DNA from: Robiginitalea marina
GTDB taxonomy: Bacteria; Bacteroidota; Bacteroidia; Flavobacteriales; Flavobacteriaceae
Length of the DNA stretch: 64,000 nt
Reading direction: 5' to 3'
NCBI RefSeq assembly: GCF_024006985.1
Contig: NZ_JAMXIB010000002.1
Location: 186,001 to 250,000 of the forward strand
The notes beneath the pieces are model-generated. The model made no database searches. It worked only from the letters and a program-made list of their open reading frames with translations, and had not been told where the DNA came from. Made by a program: the position numbers and the translations under genes. This document shows positions 7,607 through 14,941 of this stretch, piece by piece; position 1 is the first letter of the stretch, and each line of letters begins with the position of its first letter.

Positions 7607-8508
7607 GGTTCGGAAAACACATTGCACAATTGCTCCACCTCCGATAGGATCCGCTTTTTCCGGCTATCCTTAATCCCTATATGATCCAGCAGATACGGGG
7701 CTTCCAACAATTGCCTGCACAGGACGATGCCCCGGTCGAGCAGGAATTCCCTTTCCCTGGAACTAAGCAGCATGCTCACGGTAATGGGATAAAGCCCCGA
7801 ACGGTCGATCCTCCGTTTCAGGCTCTCCCCCGCCGGATAGTTCCAACTCAGCAGGTACAGCCCTGCACACGCCCCGTACTTCTGGGCATCTGCAGTGAAG
7901 CGGGTGTTGGTGACCACCCAGGCCGGGTTCAGCCGGAGGGCAGGGGTCTTTCCTGACTCGTTCCACCGTTGGATATCGCGAAACCGGGAATGGATATACA
8001 GGGGCACCTTTACATCGCATTTTTTTCCTTCATCGGAATGGAATTTGCATTCAATCAGGGTCACCCCTTCCCCGTTTTCCGCAACCACATCGATTTCGTG
8101 GGCCACGCAATACCCCTGAAACACCTCATTGGTCCGGGTCCTGTGCCCGGAATGGTCCAAAATGGCGCTGACGAATTTCTCAAAGGGAAAGCCTGTAGGG
8201 CCGAGTTCGTAGATGGCTTTTTTCAGTTTATAGCGCGAGGCGCAGGATTTCCGGTAATTTTTCAACAAGGCAAAGGCCCTGTTGTACACTTCCCGGGTAG
8301 TCATCCCCTCATAGTGCTCCCCGGAAACCTTTTCCACAATGGCCTCCACCACCCCGGGCGGTGCCCCGCTGCGCTCAAGGGAAAGGCCCAGCTTATCCGG
8401 TTCGAAGCGGACAGTGTCTCCGGAAGATTTAATGATGGTCCTCTGGTTTTTCATCGGGGCATCTTTACCCCGTCTGCCGGGCTTCCCGCCCTTTTCTTGT
8501 TTCCCCAT
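7603..8508 (-). CDS. ATP-cone domain fused to an Mrr-like restriction endonuclease domain
   Basis: A 301-residue fusion. Residues about 20-105 form an ATP-cone (nucleotide-sensing domain known from ribonucleotide reductase and NrdR). Residues about 108-230 form a PD-(D/E)XK nuclease of the Mrr type with FE at 109-110, catalytic Asp140 (AHEIDVVAENG) and E153-C-K155 (LIECKFH), all intact. The C-terminus is helical and may bind nucleic acid. The fusion suggests a nuclease gated by ATP/dATP level, which is inference. It is overlapped by the beta-CASP gene and lies 32 bp behind the universal stress gene. An ATG at codon 19 is an alternative start that leaves both domains whole. Confidence 0.82.
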   Translation of the reverse strand: MGKQEKGGKPGRRGKDAPMKNQRTIIKSSGDTVRFEPDKLGLSLERSGAPPGVVEAIVEKVSGEHYEGMTTREVYNRAFALLKNYRKSCASRYKLKKAIYELGPTGFPFEKFVSAILDHSGHRTRTNEVFQGYCVAHEIDVVAENGEGVTLIECKFHSDEGKKCDVKVPLYIHSRFRDIQRWNESGKTPALRLNPAWVVTNTRFTADAQKYGACAGLYLLSWNYPAGESLKRRIDRSGLYPITVSMLLSSREREFLLDRGIVLCRQLLEAPYLLDHIGIKDSRKKRILSEVEQLCNVFSEP

Positions 8509-8540
8509 ATCCGTTTGTTAGCGGTCCATAGCCCTTACCC

Positions 8541-9389
8541 TCAGCCTTCAGGGCGTGGGATAACCATAAAGGGGATCTTACTGTGGAACCCGATCAGGTC
8601 GATCACCGGGGTTACCAGCAAGTTCTCCAGGAAGGTGTGCTGGTTGCGCACCATGACCAGGAGTTGGACAGGCACGCGGCCGGCATACCGGTTTATCGCC
8701 CCAACAAGGTCTTCCTCCCCGGTTTCAGTGATCTCCGCCCGGTATGGGGCCAGGAGCTCTTCGAGCTGTTCCCTGGATCGCTGCCTGCCGGGGCGGGAAT
8801 CGGCTTCGGTGTAGGCGTGCAGCACATGAAGGCTCACGCCGGGCCTACCCAGGATCTGCAGCAATACCTTCAGGGGCAGGCGGGCGTAATCAGGGGCAAA
8901 ATCGGTGGGAAAGAGGATGTGCTTCAATTCCGTTACCTCTGCGCCTTCAGGAACCACCAAAACCGGGCAGGTGGCCTTGTGAAGCACCTGTACCGCATTG
9001 GTCCCGAACAATACCTCCATGGCCCCGGTCGCCCCCTGCGTACCCATGACCACAAGGTCAAGGGTTTCCTTCTCCCCCATCTGGTTCAGTTCCTCGGCCA
9101 GCGAATTAAAGGCCGCATGGCAAATAAATTCATGGTTCTTCTGGTTGGTCCGGGCCTGTAGCTTCTTCTGGAATTTGGCCAGCTTTTGCATAACCCGTTC
9201 CCGGTAAAAATCGCCAAGGCCAATCTGTCCCGGGCTGTGGAGCAGGTAATCTGCCCTGTAGAACGCCGGGGTGTAGGTATGAACAAGGAAAAAAAGGCAT
9301 TTTTGCCCTGAAAACAACTCCAGGGCAAAATGGGCGGCTTTTTCGGCATTTTTCGAAAAATCAGTGGGTATGGCGATACGCAGGTCCAT
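8541..9389 (-). CDS. Tandem universal stress protein
   Basis: A 282-residue protein with two UspA domains (about 1-146 and 150-280). Domain 1 has the complete ATP-binding pattern G-x2-G-x9-G-[ST] (GTQGATGAMEVLFGT); domain 2 ends in IPFMVIP without that motif, so only one half is likely to bind ATP. Usp proteins are commonly induced under starvation, stasis or low oxygen. It is the first gene of a leftward run (usp, ATP-cone nuclease, beta-CASP hydrolase) and is divergent from thioredoxin. On its strand a TACCTTTA box at 9417-9410 lies 22 bp from the shared CRP/FNR-type palindrome. Confidence 0.92.
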   Translation of the reverse strand: MDLRIAIPTDFSKNAEKAAHFALELFSGQKCLFFLVHTYTPAFYRADYLLHSPGQIGLGDFYRERVMQKLAKFQKKLQARTNQKNHEFICHAAFNSLAEELNQMGEKETLDLVVMGTQGATGAMEVLFGTNAVQVLHKATCPVLVVPEGAEVTELKHILFPTDFAPDYARLPLKVLLQILGRPGVSLHVLHAYTEADSRPGRQRSREQLEELLAPYRAEITETGEEDLVGAINRYAGRVPVQLLVMVRNQHTFLENLLVTPVIDLIGFHSKIPFMVIPRPEG

Positions 9390-9439
9390 CTCTCAGCAGT
9401 TACGGTCTTTAAAGGTACGGGAACCGGTTCAAAACAGAC

Positions 9440-9453
9440 ATGATTTACATCAT
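9440..9453. promoter_or_regulatory. CRP/FNR-type palindrome shared by usp and thioredoxin
   Basis: ATGAT-TTAC-ATCAT is a perfect dyad between two divergent genes. Rightward, the -7 box TATTTTTG (9477-9484) starts 23 bp away. Leftward, TACCTTTA (9417-9410 on the minus strand) starts 22 bp away. Both put the dyad about -40 to -41.5 from the likely start points, so one bound dimer could activate both genes. The core is the same as in the palindrome at 2972-2985. Confidence 0.65.
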
Positions 9454-9503
9454 AGTTCCCCTGCCCCGGGAATCGGTATTTTTGCCCTGATCAAGCCCGT
9501 GTT

Positions 9504-9803
9504 ATGAAAGGTTCATTCAATACCATCATCCAATCGGAAACGCCGGTCCTCATTGATTTTTATGCAGACTGGTGCGCCCCTTGCAAAATGCTCGCCCCCA
9601 TCCTGAAAGATGTGAAGGAAGAACTGGGCGACCGCCTTAAGGTCCTGAAAATCGACGTAGACCGGAATAGTGCCATAGCCGGCCGCTTCCAGGTCCGGGG
9701 CGTCCCGACCATGGTGCTTTTCAAAGAGGGGAAAGCGCTCTGGAGGCAATCCGGGGTACTCCCCAAAGACGCCATCCTGGACGCTATAAACCCCTTCCTC
9801 TGA
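9504..9803 (+). CDS. trxA: Thioredoxin
   Basis: A complete 99-residue thioredoxin without signal peptide, so cytoplasmic. The redox site WCAPCK has cysteines at 24 and 27, and the cis-proline motif GVPT lies near residue 70. It reduces protein disulfides using thioredoxin reductase, which is not encoded here. It is divergent from the universal stress gene and shares its CRP/FNR-type palindrome, with a perfect TAnnTTTG box 20 bp before the ATG. This suggests a stress-induced copy rather than the main housekeeping thioredoxin; that is inference from the promoter. Confidence 0.95.
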   Translation: MKGSFNTIIQSETPVLIDFYADWCAPCKMLAPILKDVKEELGDRLKVLKIDVDRNSAIAGRFQVRGVPTMVLFKEGKALWRQSGVLPKDAILDAINPFL

Positions 9804-9938
9804 GCGCCATGCCCCAGCCCGGGGTCATCCCCGGCCCTGGGTGTTGAAATATATTCCCCAAAGAACAAAGCCCTGTCATTATTGAGCTTACGGGATGAAT
9901 TCAGGTTCAGCGGCCCTGGTTTGGCAAGAAAGGGTAAA

Positions 9939-9952
9939 ATGAGATAAATCAT
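9939..9952. promoter_or_regulatory. CRP/FNR-type site upstream of the HlyD gene
   Basis: ATGAG-ATAA-ATCAT differs by one base from the perfect dyads at 2972-2985 and 9440-9453. A TAATTTG box at 9975-9981 lies 22 bp beyond it, the same spacing as at the other promoters. The HlyD start follows at 9997. Confidence 0.5.
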
Positions 9953-9996
9953 AGGGAAGGAAGGGATTCCGGGGTAATTTGGCTGTATCTTTAAAG

Positions 9997-11103
9997 ATGG
10001 TTATGGACCCACTTCGACTCTCCGGGTATGCGGGGTTTCCCGCCCTGGTCTTCCTTCTGTTTGCCTGTAAGGGGGAGCCAGAAACCGTGAGGCCGGAAAT
10101 CAGAGACATCACGGCTTCGGTCTATGCCTCTGCAACCGTGCAGCCCGACAGCATGTACCAGGTACATGCCGCCGTTAGCGGCATCCTCGAAAGGAACGCC
10201 GTGCAGGAAGGCGACCTGGTTGCCCCGGGGACCCTGCTGATGCACATCACCGACCGCACACCCCGGCTCAGTTCCGAAAATGCACGCCTGCAAATGGAAC
10301 TGGCTACCGAGAACTACCAGGGGCCCCACAGCCCGTTGCGGGACCTCGAGACCCGCATACGAACCGCCACCCTTACTTTCAGGGACGATTCCCTGAATTA
10401 CCGGCGGCAGGAAAAGCTCTGGTCAGAGAACATTGGCTCCAGGGCCACCCTTGAAAACCGAAAGCTGGCCTACGAGCGTTCACGCAACCAGCTGGAAGGC
10501 CTCAAAAGCGAATACATGCGTTTGGAAGACCAACTGCGCACCCTGATGATCCAGGCGCGGAATACCTTCCGGTCCAGCGTCGTCAATACCGAAGATTATG
10601 CCGTACGCAGCACGATCCATGGCAGGGTATATGCCCTGGAGAAAGAACCCGGAGAGCTTGTTGTCCCCGGCGAGCCCCTTGCCCTGCTGGGCAGCCCGGA
10701 CACTTTCGTGGTTGAATTGCTCGTGGATGAAGTGGATGTGGTAGCCCTGGAAGTAGGGCAAACAGCCCTGGTCTTGCTGGATGCCTACCCGGAAACCCTT
10801 TTTGAAACCCGGGTTTCCAAGATCTATCCCCGAAAAGACGAACGCAACCAGACTTTTACGGTGGAATCCCGTTTTGATGCCCCCCCTGCTATCCTTTACC
10901 CGGGGATGTCAGGCGAAGCCAATATCATCATCGGGAGGAAAGAAGGGGTCCTTACCATTCCGAGGGCATACCTGGCAGGCAAGGACAGCGTTCGCACCCG
11001 GGAAGGTTACCGGGCGGTAATTACCGGGCTCCAAACCCTCGACCGGGTTGAAATCCTGTCGGGCCTGGAGGCAGGAACAGAACTGTTAAAACCAGAAGAA
11101 TGA
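9997..11103 (+). CDS. HlyD/MacA-type periplasmic adaptor, lipoprotein
   Basis: About 368 residues. A signal peptide ends in lipobox LFAC (cysteine near residue 24), so this adaptor is probably lipid-anchored. Then come a beta-barrel/lipoyl half (about 45-95, VSGILERNAVQEGDLVAPGT), a coiled-coil hairpin (about 95-190), the second lipoyl half (GRVYALEKEPGELVVPGEPL) and a barrel domain to the end. Adaptors of this kind link an inner-membrane ABC pump to the outer membrane. The gene overlaps the permease by four bases (ATGA). The start could be ATG 9997 or ATG 10003; an upstream TTG would also be in frame. No outer-membrane TolC is adjacent. Confidence 0.88.
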   Translation: MVMDPLRLSGYAGFPALVFLLFACKGEPETVRPEIRDITASVYASATVQPDSMYQVHAAVSGILERNAVQEGDLVAPGTLLMHITDRTPRLSSENARLQMELATENYQGPHSPLRDLETRIRTATLTFRDDSLNYRRQEKLWSENIGSRATLENRKLAYERSRNQLEGLKSEYMRLEDQLRTLMIQARNTFRSSVVNTEDYAVRSTIHGRVYALEKEPGELVVPGEPLALLGSPDTFVVELLVDEVDVVALEVGQTALVLLDAYPETLFETRVSKIYPRKDERNQTFTVESRFDAPPAILYPGMSGEANIIIGRKEGVLTIPRAYLAGKDSVRTREGYRAVITGLQTLDRVEILSGLEAGTELLKPEE

Positions 11104-12362
11104 AACAGTGGAGGCTCATCCTCGGCATCGCACGGAACCACCTGCTGACCAAAATGAAGTCGACGGTTACCGCCTCCCTGGGGGTTACCTTCGGTATTGG
11201 GGCCTACATTACGCTGGTCAGTTTTATGACCGGGCTTAACCAACTGCTCGACGACCTTATCCTGAACCAGACCCCCCATATCCACCTCTACAATGAGGTG
11301 CAGCCCTCAAAGGAGCAGCCCATTGATCGCTATTTGGGAGCTTCCGGCGACCTGGCTCAAATCAGGTCCGTGAAACCAAAACCGGGGCAATTGAAAATCC
11401 ACGATGCCCTGCCAATCCTCGACCACCTGAAAGCCGACCCAAGGGTGTTGGGGGCCACTCCCCAGTTGCGGGCGCAGCTGTTCTACCTTTCGGGCCCTAT
11501 CGACCTTGGGGGGGTACTGCTGGGGGTGGATATCCTTGAGGAAGAAAGGCTTTCCAGCCTGGGCGATTACCTGGTTTCGGGCGGGGCCCGGGAACTGGCC
11601 CAATCCGATAACGGCGTCATCATGGGGATCGGGCTGGCCGAAAAGATGTCGCTTAAAAAGGGGGACCGGGTTCAGGTAAGCACCCCCGGAGGGGAGGCTT
11701 TCCCTTTGAAAATCGTGGGGTTTTACCAAAGTGGCATTGCGGATATCGACAACACCCAAAGCTTTGCAAACCTTGAAACCGTCCAGCGGATTTTGGGAAA
11801 GCCCTCAAACTATATTACCGACATCAATGTAAAATTGCACCATATAGCGCAGGCAGCCCCCATGGCCAGGGAACTGGAGCGCCAATTCGGCATCAGGGCC
11901 AGGGACATCGTAGAGGCCAATGCCCAGTTTGAGACCGGGACCAACATAAGGAACCTGATCACCTATGCGGTATCCATTACCCTGCTGGTCGTCGCCGGCT
12001 TTGGGATCTACAACATCCTGAACATGCTGATTTACGAGAAGATGAACGACATCGCCATTTTAAAGGCCACCGGGTTTTCAGGGGGCGACGTACAGCTGAT
12101 CTTCATGAGCCAGGCCCTGTTGATCGGCCTGATCGGGGGAGTCCTGGGCCTGCTCCTTGGCTTTGGCCTCAGCCAACTCATCGATTCCCTGCCCTTTGAG
12201 ACGGAAGCGCTGCCCACCATAACGACTTACCCCGTAAACCACAACCCCGGCTACTATGCCATCGGGATTTCCTTTGCCCTGGTATCGACTTTTTTTGCGG
12301 GATACCTGCCTGCCTCACGGGCGAGGAAAATAGATCCGGTGCAAATCATCCGCGGGAACTAA
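11100..12362 (+). CDS. ABC transporter permease, FtsX/MacB-like
   Basis: A 420-residue permease with the FtsX/MacB layout: one N-terminal membrane helix (about 18-40), a large periplasmic domain (about 41-270), and three C-terminal helices (about 280-305, 330-355 and 380-405), with the family motif around VQIIRGN at the very end. Its start overlaps the adaptor stop by four bases and it is followed after 9 bp by the ATPase gene, so adaptor, permease and ATPase form one tripartite pump. Families of this design export lipoproteins, peptides or macrolides; the substrate cannot be read from sequence. Confidence 0.92.
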   Translation: MKQWRLILGIARNHLLTKMKSTVTASLGVTFGIGAYITLVSFMTGLNQLLDDLILNQTPHIHLYNEVQPSKEQPIDRYLGASGDLAQIRSVKPKPGQLKIHDALPILDHLKADPRVLGATPQLRAQLFYLSGPIDLGGVLLGVDILEEERLSSLGDYLVSGGARELAQSDNGVIMGIGLAEKMSLKKGDRVQVSTPGGEAFPLKIVGFYQSGIADIDNTQSFANLETVQRILGKPSNYITDINVKLHHIAQAAPMARELERQFGIRARDIVEANAQFETGTNIRNLITYAVSITLLVVAGFGIYNILNMLIYEKMNDIAILKATGFSGGDVQLIFMSQALLIGLIGGVLGLLLGFGLSQLIDSLPFETEALPTITTYPVNHNPGYYAIGISFALVSTFFAGYLPASRARKIDPVQIIRGN

Positions 12363-12371
12363 ACAAGGCTT

Positions 12372-13052
12372 ATGACCACCGTACTGGAAGCGCGACATAT
12401 CGACAAATTCTTCCACAAGCCCGTGGAATTCCACGTGCTTAAGGATATAAGCTTTACCCTGCCCCCCGGGGAATTCACCTCCATCATGGGCAAATCGGGC
12501 TGTGGCAAATCGACCCTCCTCTATATCCTCTCCACTATGGATACCGATTATAGGGGGGAACTCTACCTTAAAGGCGAAAAGGTCACCGGCCAGTCTAATT
12601 CCCGGCTCTCCCGACTGCGCAGCCAGCATATCGGGTTTGTTTTCCAGTTCCATTACCTGCTTTCCGATTTTAGCGTCCTGGATAATGTTATGCTCCCTGC
12701 CCAGAAGCTTGCAATGAAAAGCCGGGAAGAAATCGAACACGATGCCATGGAAAAGCTCAGGACACTGAATATCGAGCAACTGGCCCTCAAAAAGGCTTCC
12801 CAGATCTCAGGCGGGGAAAAGCAGCGGGTGGCCATCGCCCGCGCCCTGATCAACAGCCCTTCCATCCTGATGGGAGATGAGCCCACGGGCAACCTCGACA
12901 GTTATAACTCCGAAAATGTCTTCCAGATTTTCAAAAGGCTCAGGGAAGAGCAGGGCCTGTCCCTATTGGTAGTGACCCACGACGAAGATTTTGCCCGACG
13001 CACCGACCGCATCCTGGAGATGGAAGACGGGCGGATTATCCGGGGCAATTAA
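12372..13052 (+). CDS. ABC transporter ATP-binding protein, LolD/MacB type
   Basis: A 226-residue ATPase with Walker [10 protein letters not shown] (about residues 38-46), signature ISGGEKQ, Walker [10 protein letters not shown] and the switch histidine in VVTHDED. It pairs with the FtsX-type permease immediately upstream and completes the operon that starts with the HlyD lipoprotein. The family fuels mechanotransmission rather than transport through the membrane, which fits an adaptor-bearing pump. The neighbouring cbpM gene is convergent, 11 bp away; I see no strong terminator hairpin between them. Confidence 0.93.
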   Translation: MTTVLEARHIDKFFHKPVEFHVLKDISFTLPPGEFTSIMGKSGCGKSTLLYILSTMDTDYRGELYLKGEKVTGQSNSRLSRLRSQHIGFVFQFHYLLSDFSVLDNVMLPAQKLAMKSREEIEHDAMEKLRTLNIEQLALKKASQISGGEKQRVAIARALINSPSILMGDEPTGNLDSYNSENVFQIFKRLREEQGLSLLVVTHDEDFARRTDRILEMEDGRIIRGN

Positions 13053-13063
13053 GCCCGGGGGGG

Positions 13064-13354
13064 TCATTCCCAGCGGTCGAGCCGGCGGCGGAGTTCAAGG
13101 ACTTCCTCCTGCAGGCGTTCCACCCGGCCCAGCAAATGATCTACCGCCATCAACCCCTGGGGGCTCAGGCCAAAGTCGTTGTAGAGGCGTACCAGGCGTT
13201 CCAGGCGATGCAATTCCCTTCGGTGGATTACCGGCTGGCCGGACACCTGTTGGACCTCAATCAATTCGAATTCTTGCAGGCTAAACACAAAGTTTTCTTC
13301 CAGGGAATGGCCCCTGCAAAAGTCAGCAATGCGGATGTATTTCTCAGTTGGCAT
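13064..13354 (-). CDS. cbpM: CbpM-like chaperone modulator
   Basis: A 96-residue protein of the CbpM/YccV MerR-like helical family. It has ELIEVQQVSGQPVIHRREL, then RLVRLYNDFGLSPQGLMAVD, then a C-terminal leucine-rich coiled coil (RVERLQEEVLELRRRLDRW). In E. coli CbpM binds the J domain of CbpA and blocks its co-chaperone and DNA-binding activity. It lies 4 bp after the CbpA-like gene on the same strand, which is the classic order and strongly supports the call. Confidence 0.88.
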   Translation of the reverse strand: MPTEKYIRIADFCRGHSLEENFVFSLQEFELIEVQQVSGQPVIHRRELHRLERLVRLYNDFGLSPQGLMAVDHLLGRVERLQEEVLELRRRLDRWE

Positions 13355-13358
13355 AGGT

Positions 13359-14249
13359 TCAGAGGTTTGTGGCTTTCAGGGATTCAAAAAGGCTTTTCTG
13401 CTCAGGGGTAAGCTTTGTGGGCAGGGCAACCTGGTAGGTAATGTAGAGGTCCCCGAAGTGTCCTTCCTTCTTGTATACGGGGAACCCTTTTCCCTTGAGT
13501 TTTACCGTGGTGGCATTCTGGGTCAGGGGCTTTACCCTGAGGTTGGCCTTGCCGTCGAAAGTGTCTACCGTAAATTCCCCGCCCAGCACGGCTGTGGTAA
13601 GGGGAAGGTCCACGGTCCGGTAGAGGTTGGCCCCTTCGCGCCGGAAGCCTGTGGCATTGTGCAACTCAAAAGTGAGGTAAAGGTCGCCCGCGGGCCCGCC
13701 ATTGATCCCCGGCCCCCCGTAGCCCCTGATCCGGATGGTCTGGCCGTTTTCAATTCCTGCGGGGATGGTGATCCGGATATTCCTGTCCCCCAGGGTAAGG
13801 GTCCGTTTATGGGTTTTGAAGGCTTCCCGCAGGTCAAGTTCCAGGGTGGCATTGAAATCCTGTCCTTTGAACCCACGGCTTCTTCCTCCCTGACGGGATC
13901 CGAAACCCCCGAACATGGATTCAAAAAAATCCGAAAAGTCGCTCCCCTCACCAGAGGAATAGGTGTATTGCCCGTAATCCGAAGACTGAGGGCCGGCCTT
14001 CCGCGCCTTTTCAAACGCTTCTGCATGCTGCCAATCCTTTCCGTACTGGTCGTATTTTTTGCGCTTCTCGGGGTCGCTGAGCACTTCGTGGGCCTCATTG
14101 ACCTGTTTGAACTTCTGCTCCGCCCCGGCATCCCCAGGGTTCAGGTCGGGGTGGTATTTTCTGGCCAGCTTGCGATACGCACTTTTGATCTCCTTTTCGG
14201 TAGCTTTCTCAGACACCCCAAGCACTTTGTAATAATCTATGAATTCCAT
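13359..14249 (-). CDS. cbpA: CbpA-like DnaJ co-chaperone
   Basis: A 296-residue J protein. The J domain (residues 5-70) has HPD at 33-35; a Gly/Phe-rich linker follows (about 105-135, with [14 protein letters not shown]); then the two beta domains of the DnaJ C-terminus (about 140-290). There is no CxxCxGxG zinc domain, which separates it from classical DnaJ and fits CbpA. It stimulates DnaK and, in E. coli, is a stationary-phase factor. CbpM follows. Its place beside the universal stress, thioredoxin and exporter genes adds to the stress character of this region, but I see no CRP/FNR site before it. Confidence 0.9.
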   Translation of the reverse strand: MEFIDYYKVLGVSEKATEKEIKSAYRKLARKYHPDLNPGDAGAEQKFKQVNEAHEVLSDPEKRKKYDQYGKDWQHAEAFEKARKAGPQSSDYGQYTYSSGEGSDFSDFFESMFGGFGSRQGGRSRGFKGQDFNATLELDLREAFKTHKRTLTLGDRNIRITIPAGIENGQTIRIRGYGGPGINGGPAGDLYLTFELHNATGFRREGANLYRTVDLPLTTAVLGGEFTVDTFDGKANLRVKPLTQNATTVKLKGKGFPVYKKEGHFGDLYITYQVALPTKLTPEQKSLFESLKATNL

Positions 14250-14326
14250 AAGTCGTGAACCTGGTTAAATTGGAAATTTAAACATAATATTCCCTCCGTT
14301 CCAAAAACCCGGGCTGCTGCTCCCCG

Positions 14327-14404
14327 CTACCCCGATAAGGCGCCGGAAGGCTGCAGGTCCAAAAGGTGGATTCCCAGGGTAATCGCCCCTATCAGGAGCA
14401 ACAT
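14327..14404 (-). CDS. Possible 25-residue hydrophobic peptide
   Basis: A tiny frame from ATG 14404-14402 to TAG encodes one strongly hydrophobic segment followed by a short polar tail (starts MLLLIGAITLGIHLLD). A perfect minus-strand -7 box TACCTTTG (14443-14436) lies about 31 bp upstream, and an in-frame TGA closes the frame just before it. Short hydrophobic frames arise by chance, so this is only a candidate for a small membrane protein. Confidence 0.25.
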   Translation of the reverse strand: MLLLIGAITLGIHLLDLQPSGALSG

Positions 14405-14527
14405 CCAGCACAGCAACAGGGCACAGGCACTGCTTCAAAGGTACGGGCCCCGGGGGTGTCTTTGCCCTGATATTCGTCAGTAGAGGGCGGCAAATCGGGC
14501 TTTGTTTTGATTTTTCTTCCCCAGGGG

Positions 14528-14559
14528 TTGTTTCTGATCCAAAAAGCGGGTTATATTTG
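14528..14559 (+). promoter_or_regulatory. tRNA-Leu promoter
   Basis: TTG at 14528-14530 and TATATTTG at 14552-14559 are separated by 21 bp, matching the Bacteroidota promoter pattern (TTG, 17-23 bp, TAnnTTTG). The tRNA 5' end follows 15 bp downstream of the -7 box. Confidence 0.65.
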
Positions 14560-14574
14560 TGCCGCTTAATTCCT

Positions 14575-14657
14575 GGCCACGTGGCGGAACTGGTAGACGC
14601 GCTACCTTGAGGGGGTAGTGTCCTCAGGACGTGCTGGTTCGACTCCAGTCGTGGTCA
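14575..14657 (+). tRNA. tRNA-Leu (anticodon GAG)
   Basis: The acceptor stem pairs GGCCACG with CGTGGTC, followed by discriminator A; U8 and A14 are in place. The anticodon arm is CTACC-TTGAGGG-GGTAG, giving anticodon GAG (leucine, CUY codons). A long variable arm (TGTCCTCAGGACG) marks a class II tRNA, and the T arm reads CTGGTTCGACTCCAG. The 3' CCA is not encoded (CTT follows). A -7 box lies just upstream and a terminator hairpin 10 bp downstream, so it is a single-tRNA transcript. Confidence 0.95.
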
Positions 14658-14667
14658 CTTAAAGCGC

Positions 14668-14696
14668 AAACCCCTGCTCGGATGAGCAGGGGTTTT
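14668..14696 (+). terminator. Rho-independent terminator after tRNA-Leu
   Basis: AAACCCCTGCTC and GAGCAGGGGTTT form a 12-bp stem with a GGAT loop, ending in a T run. It lies 10 bp after the tRNA. Confidence 0.85.
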
Positions 14697-14747
14697 GTTT
14701 TTCGAGAATCCGCCGAAAGCTTGCTTTCTCAAGGATTCGAGGAAAAC

Positions 14748-14780
14748 AAAACCGCACCGCCTTTGGCGGTGCAGGGTTTT
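14748..14780 (+). terminator. Second terminator-like hairpin
   Basis: GCACCGCC and GGCGGTGC form a perfect 8-bp stem with a TTT loop, flanked by AAAACC and GGTTTT arms that extend it around a small bulge, ending in T residues. It may back up the tRNA terminator or end an unannotated short transcript from 14700 on. Confidence 0.5.
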
Positions 14781-14802
14781 CATTTTCAGGCGGGAGCACA
14801 AT

Positions 14803-14941
14803 GGAGCACCGAGCGGAGCGAAGGTACTCCAGGCGGGGGCGCATTCCGGAGCACCGGAGGGAAGCGAAGGTACTCCAGGTGGAGCGCAAGGGAGCACCGA
14901 CCCCGAAGCAGAGCGAAGCACGCTTCGGGGGAAGGTACCCC
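14803..14941. repeat. Three tandem hairpin repeats, about 44 bp each
   Basis: GGAGCACC recurs at 14803, 14848 and 14891 and each copy pairs with a downstream GGTACTCC (14823, 14869) or GGTACCCC (14934). The first two have 12-13-base loops ending in AGCGAA. The third has a longer loop with its own perfect 9-bp stem (CCCCGAAGC at 14901-14909 with GCTTCGGGG at 14922-14930). The linkers (CCAGGCGGGGGCGCA and variants) also repeat. A frame runs through it into the next gene but looks unlike protein. Function unknown. Confidence 0.6.

Larger units (their letters stand above)
14250..14574. other. Gap between cbpA and tRNA-Leu
   Basis: This 325-bp stretch holds the upstream region of cbpA, a possible 25-codon membrane peptide on the minus strand (14327-14404) with its own -7 box (TACCTTTG, 14443-14436), and the tRNA promoter at its right end. 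I see nothing else in it. Confidence 0.5.

Noticed and set aside
9819-9834. CCGGGG-TCAT-CCCCGG hairpin after thioredoxin as a terminator
   Set aside because: The stem is strong but no T run follows; it may still pause polymerase, but I could not support a terminator call.
13329-14258. A 309-codon frame antisense to cbpA
   Set aside because: It is the shadow of the real cbpA gene, whose J domain, HPD motif and neighbour CbpM are clear.
14803-14941. The hairpin array as a CRISPR array
   Set aside because: The units are joined by repeated, not unique, linkers; there are only three units, and no cas gene is in the window.
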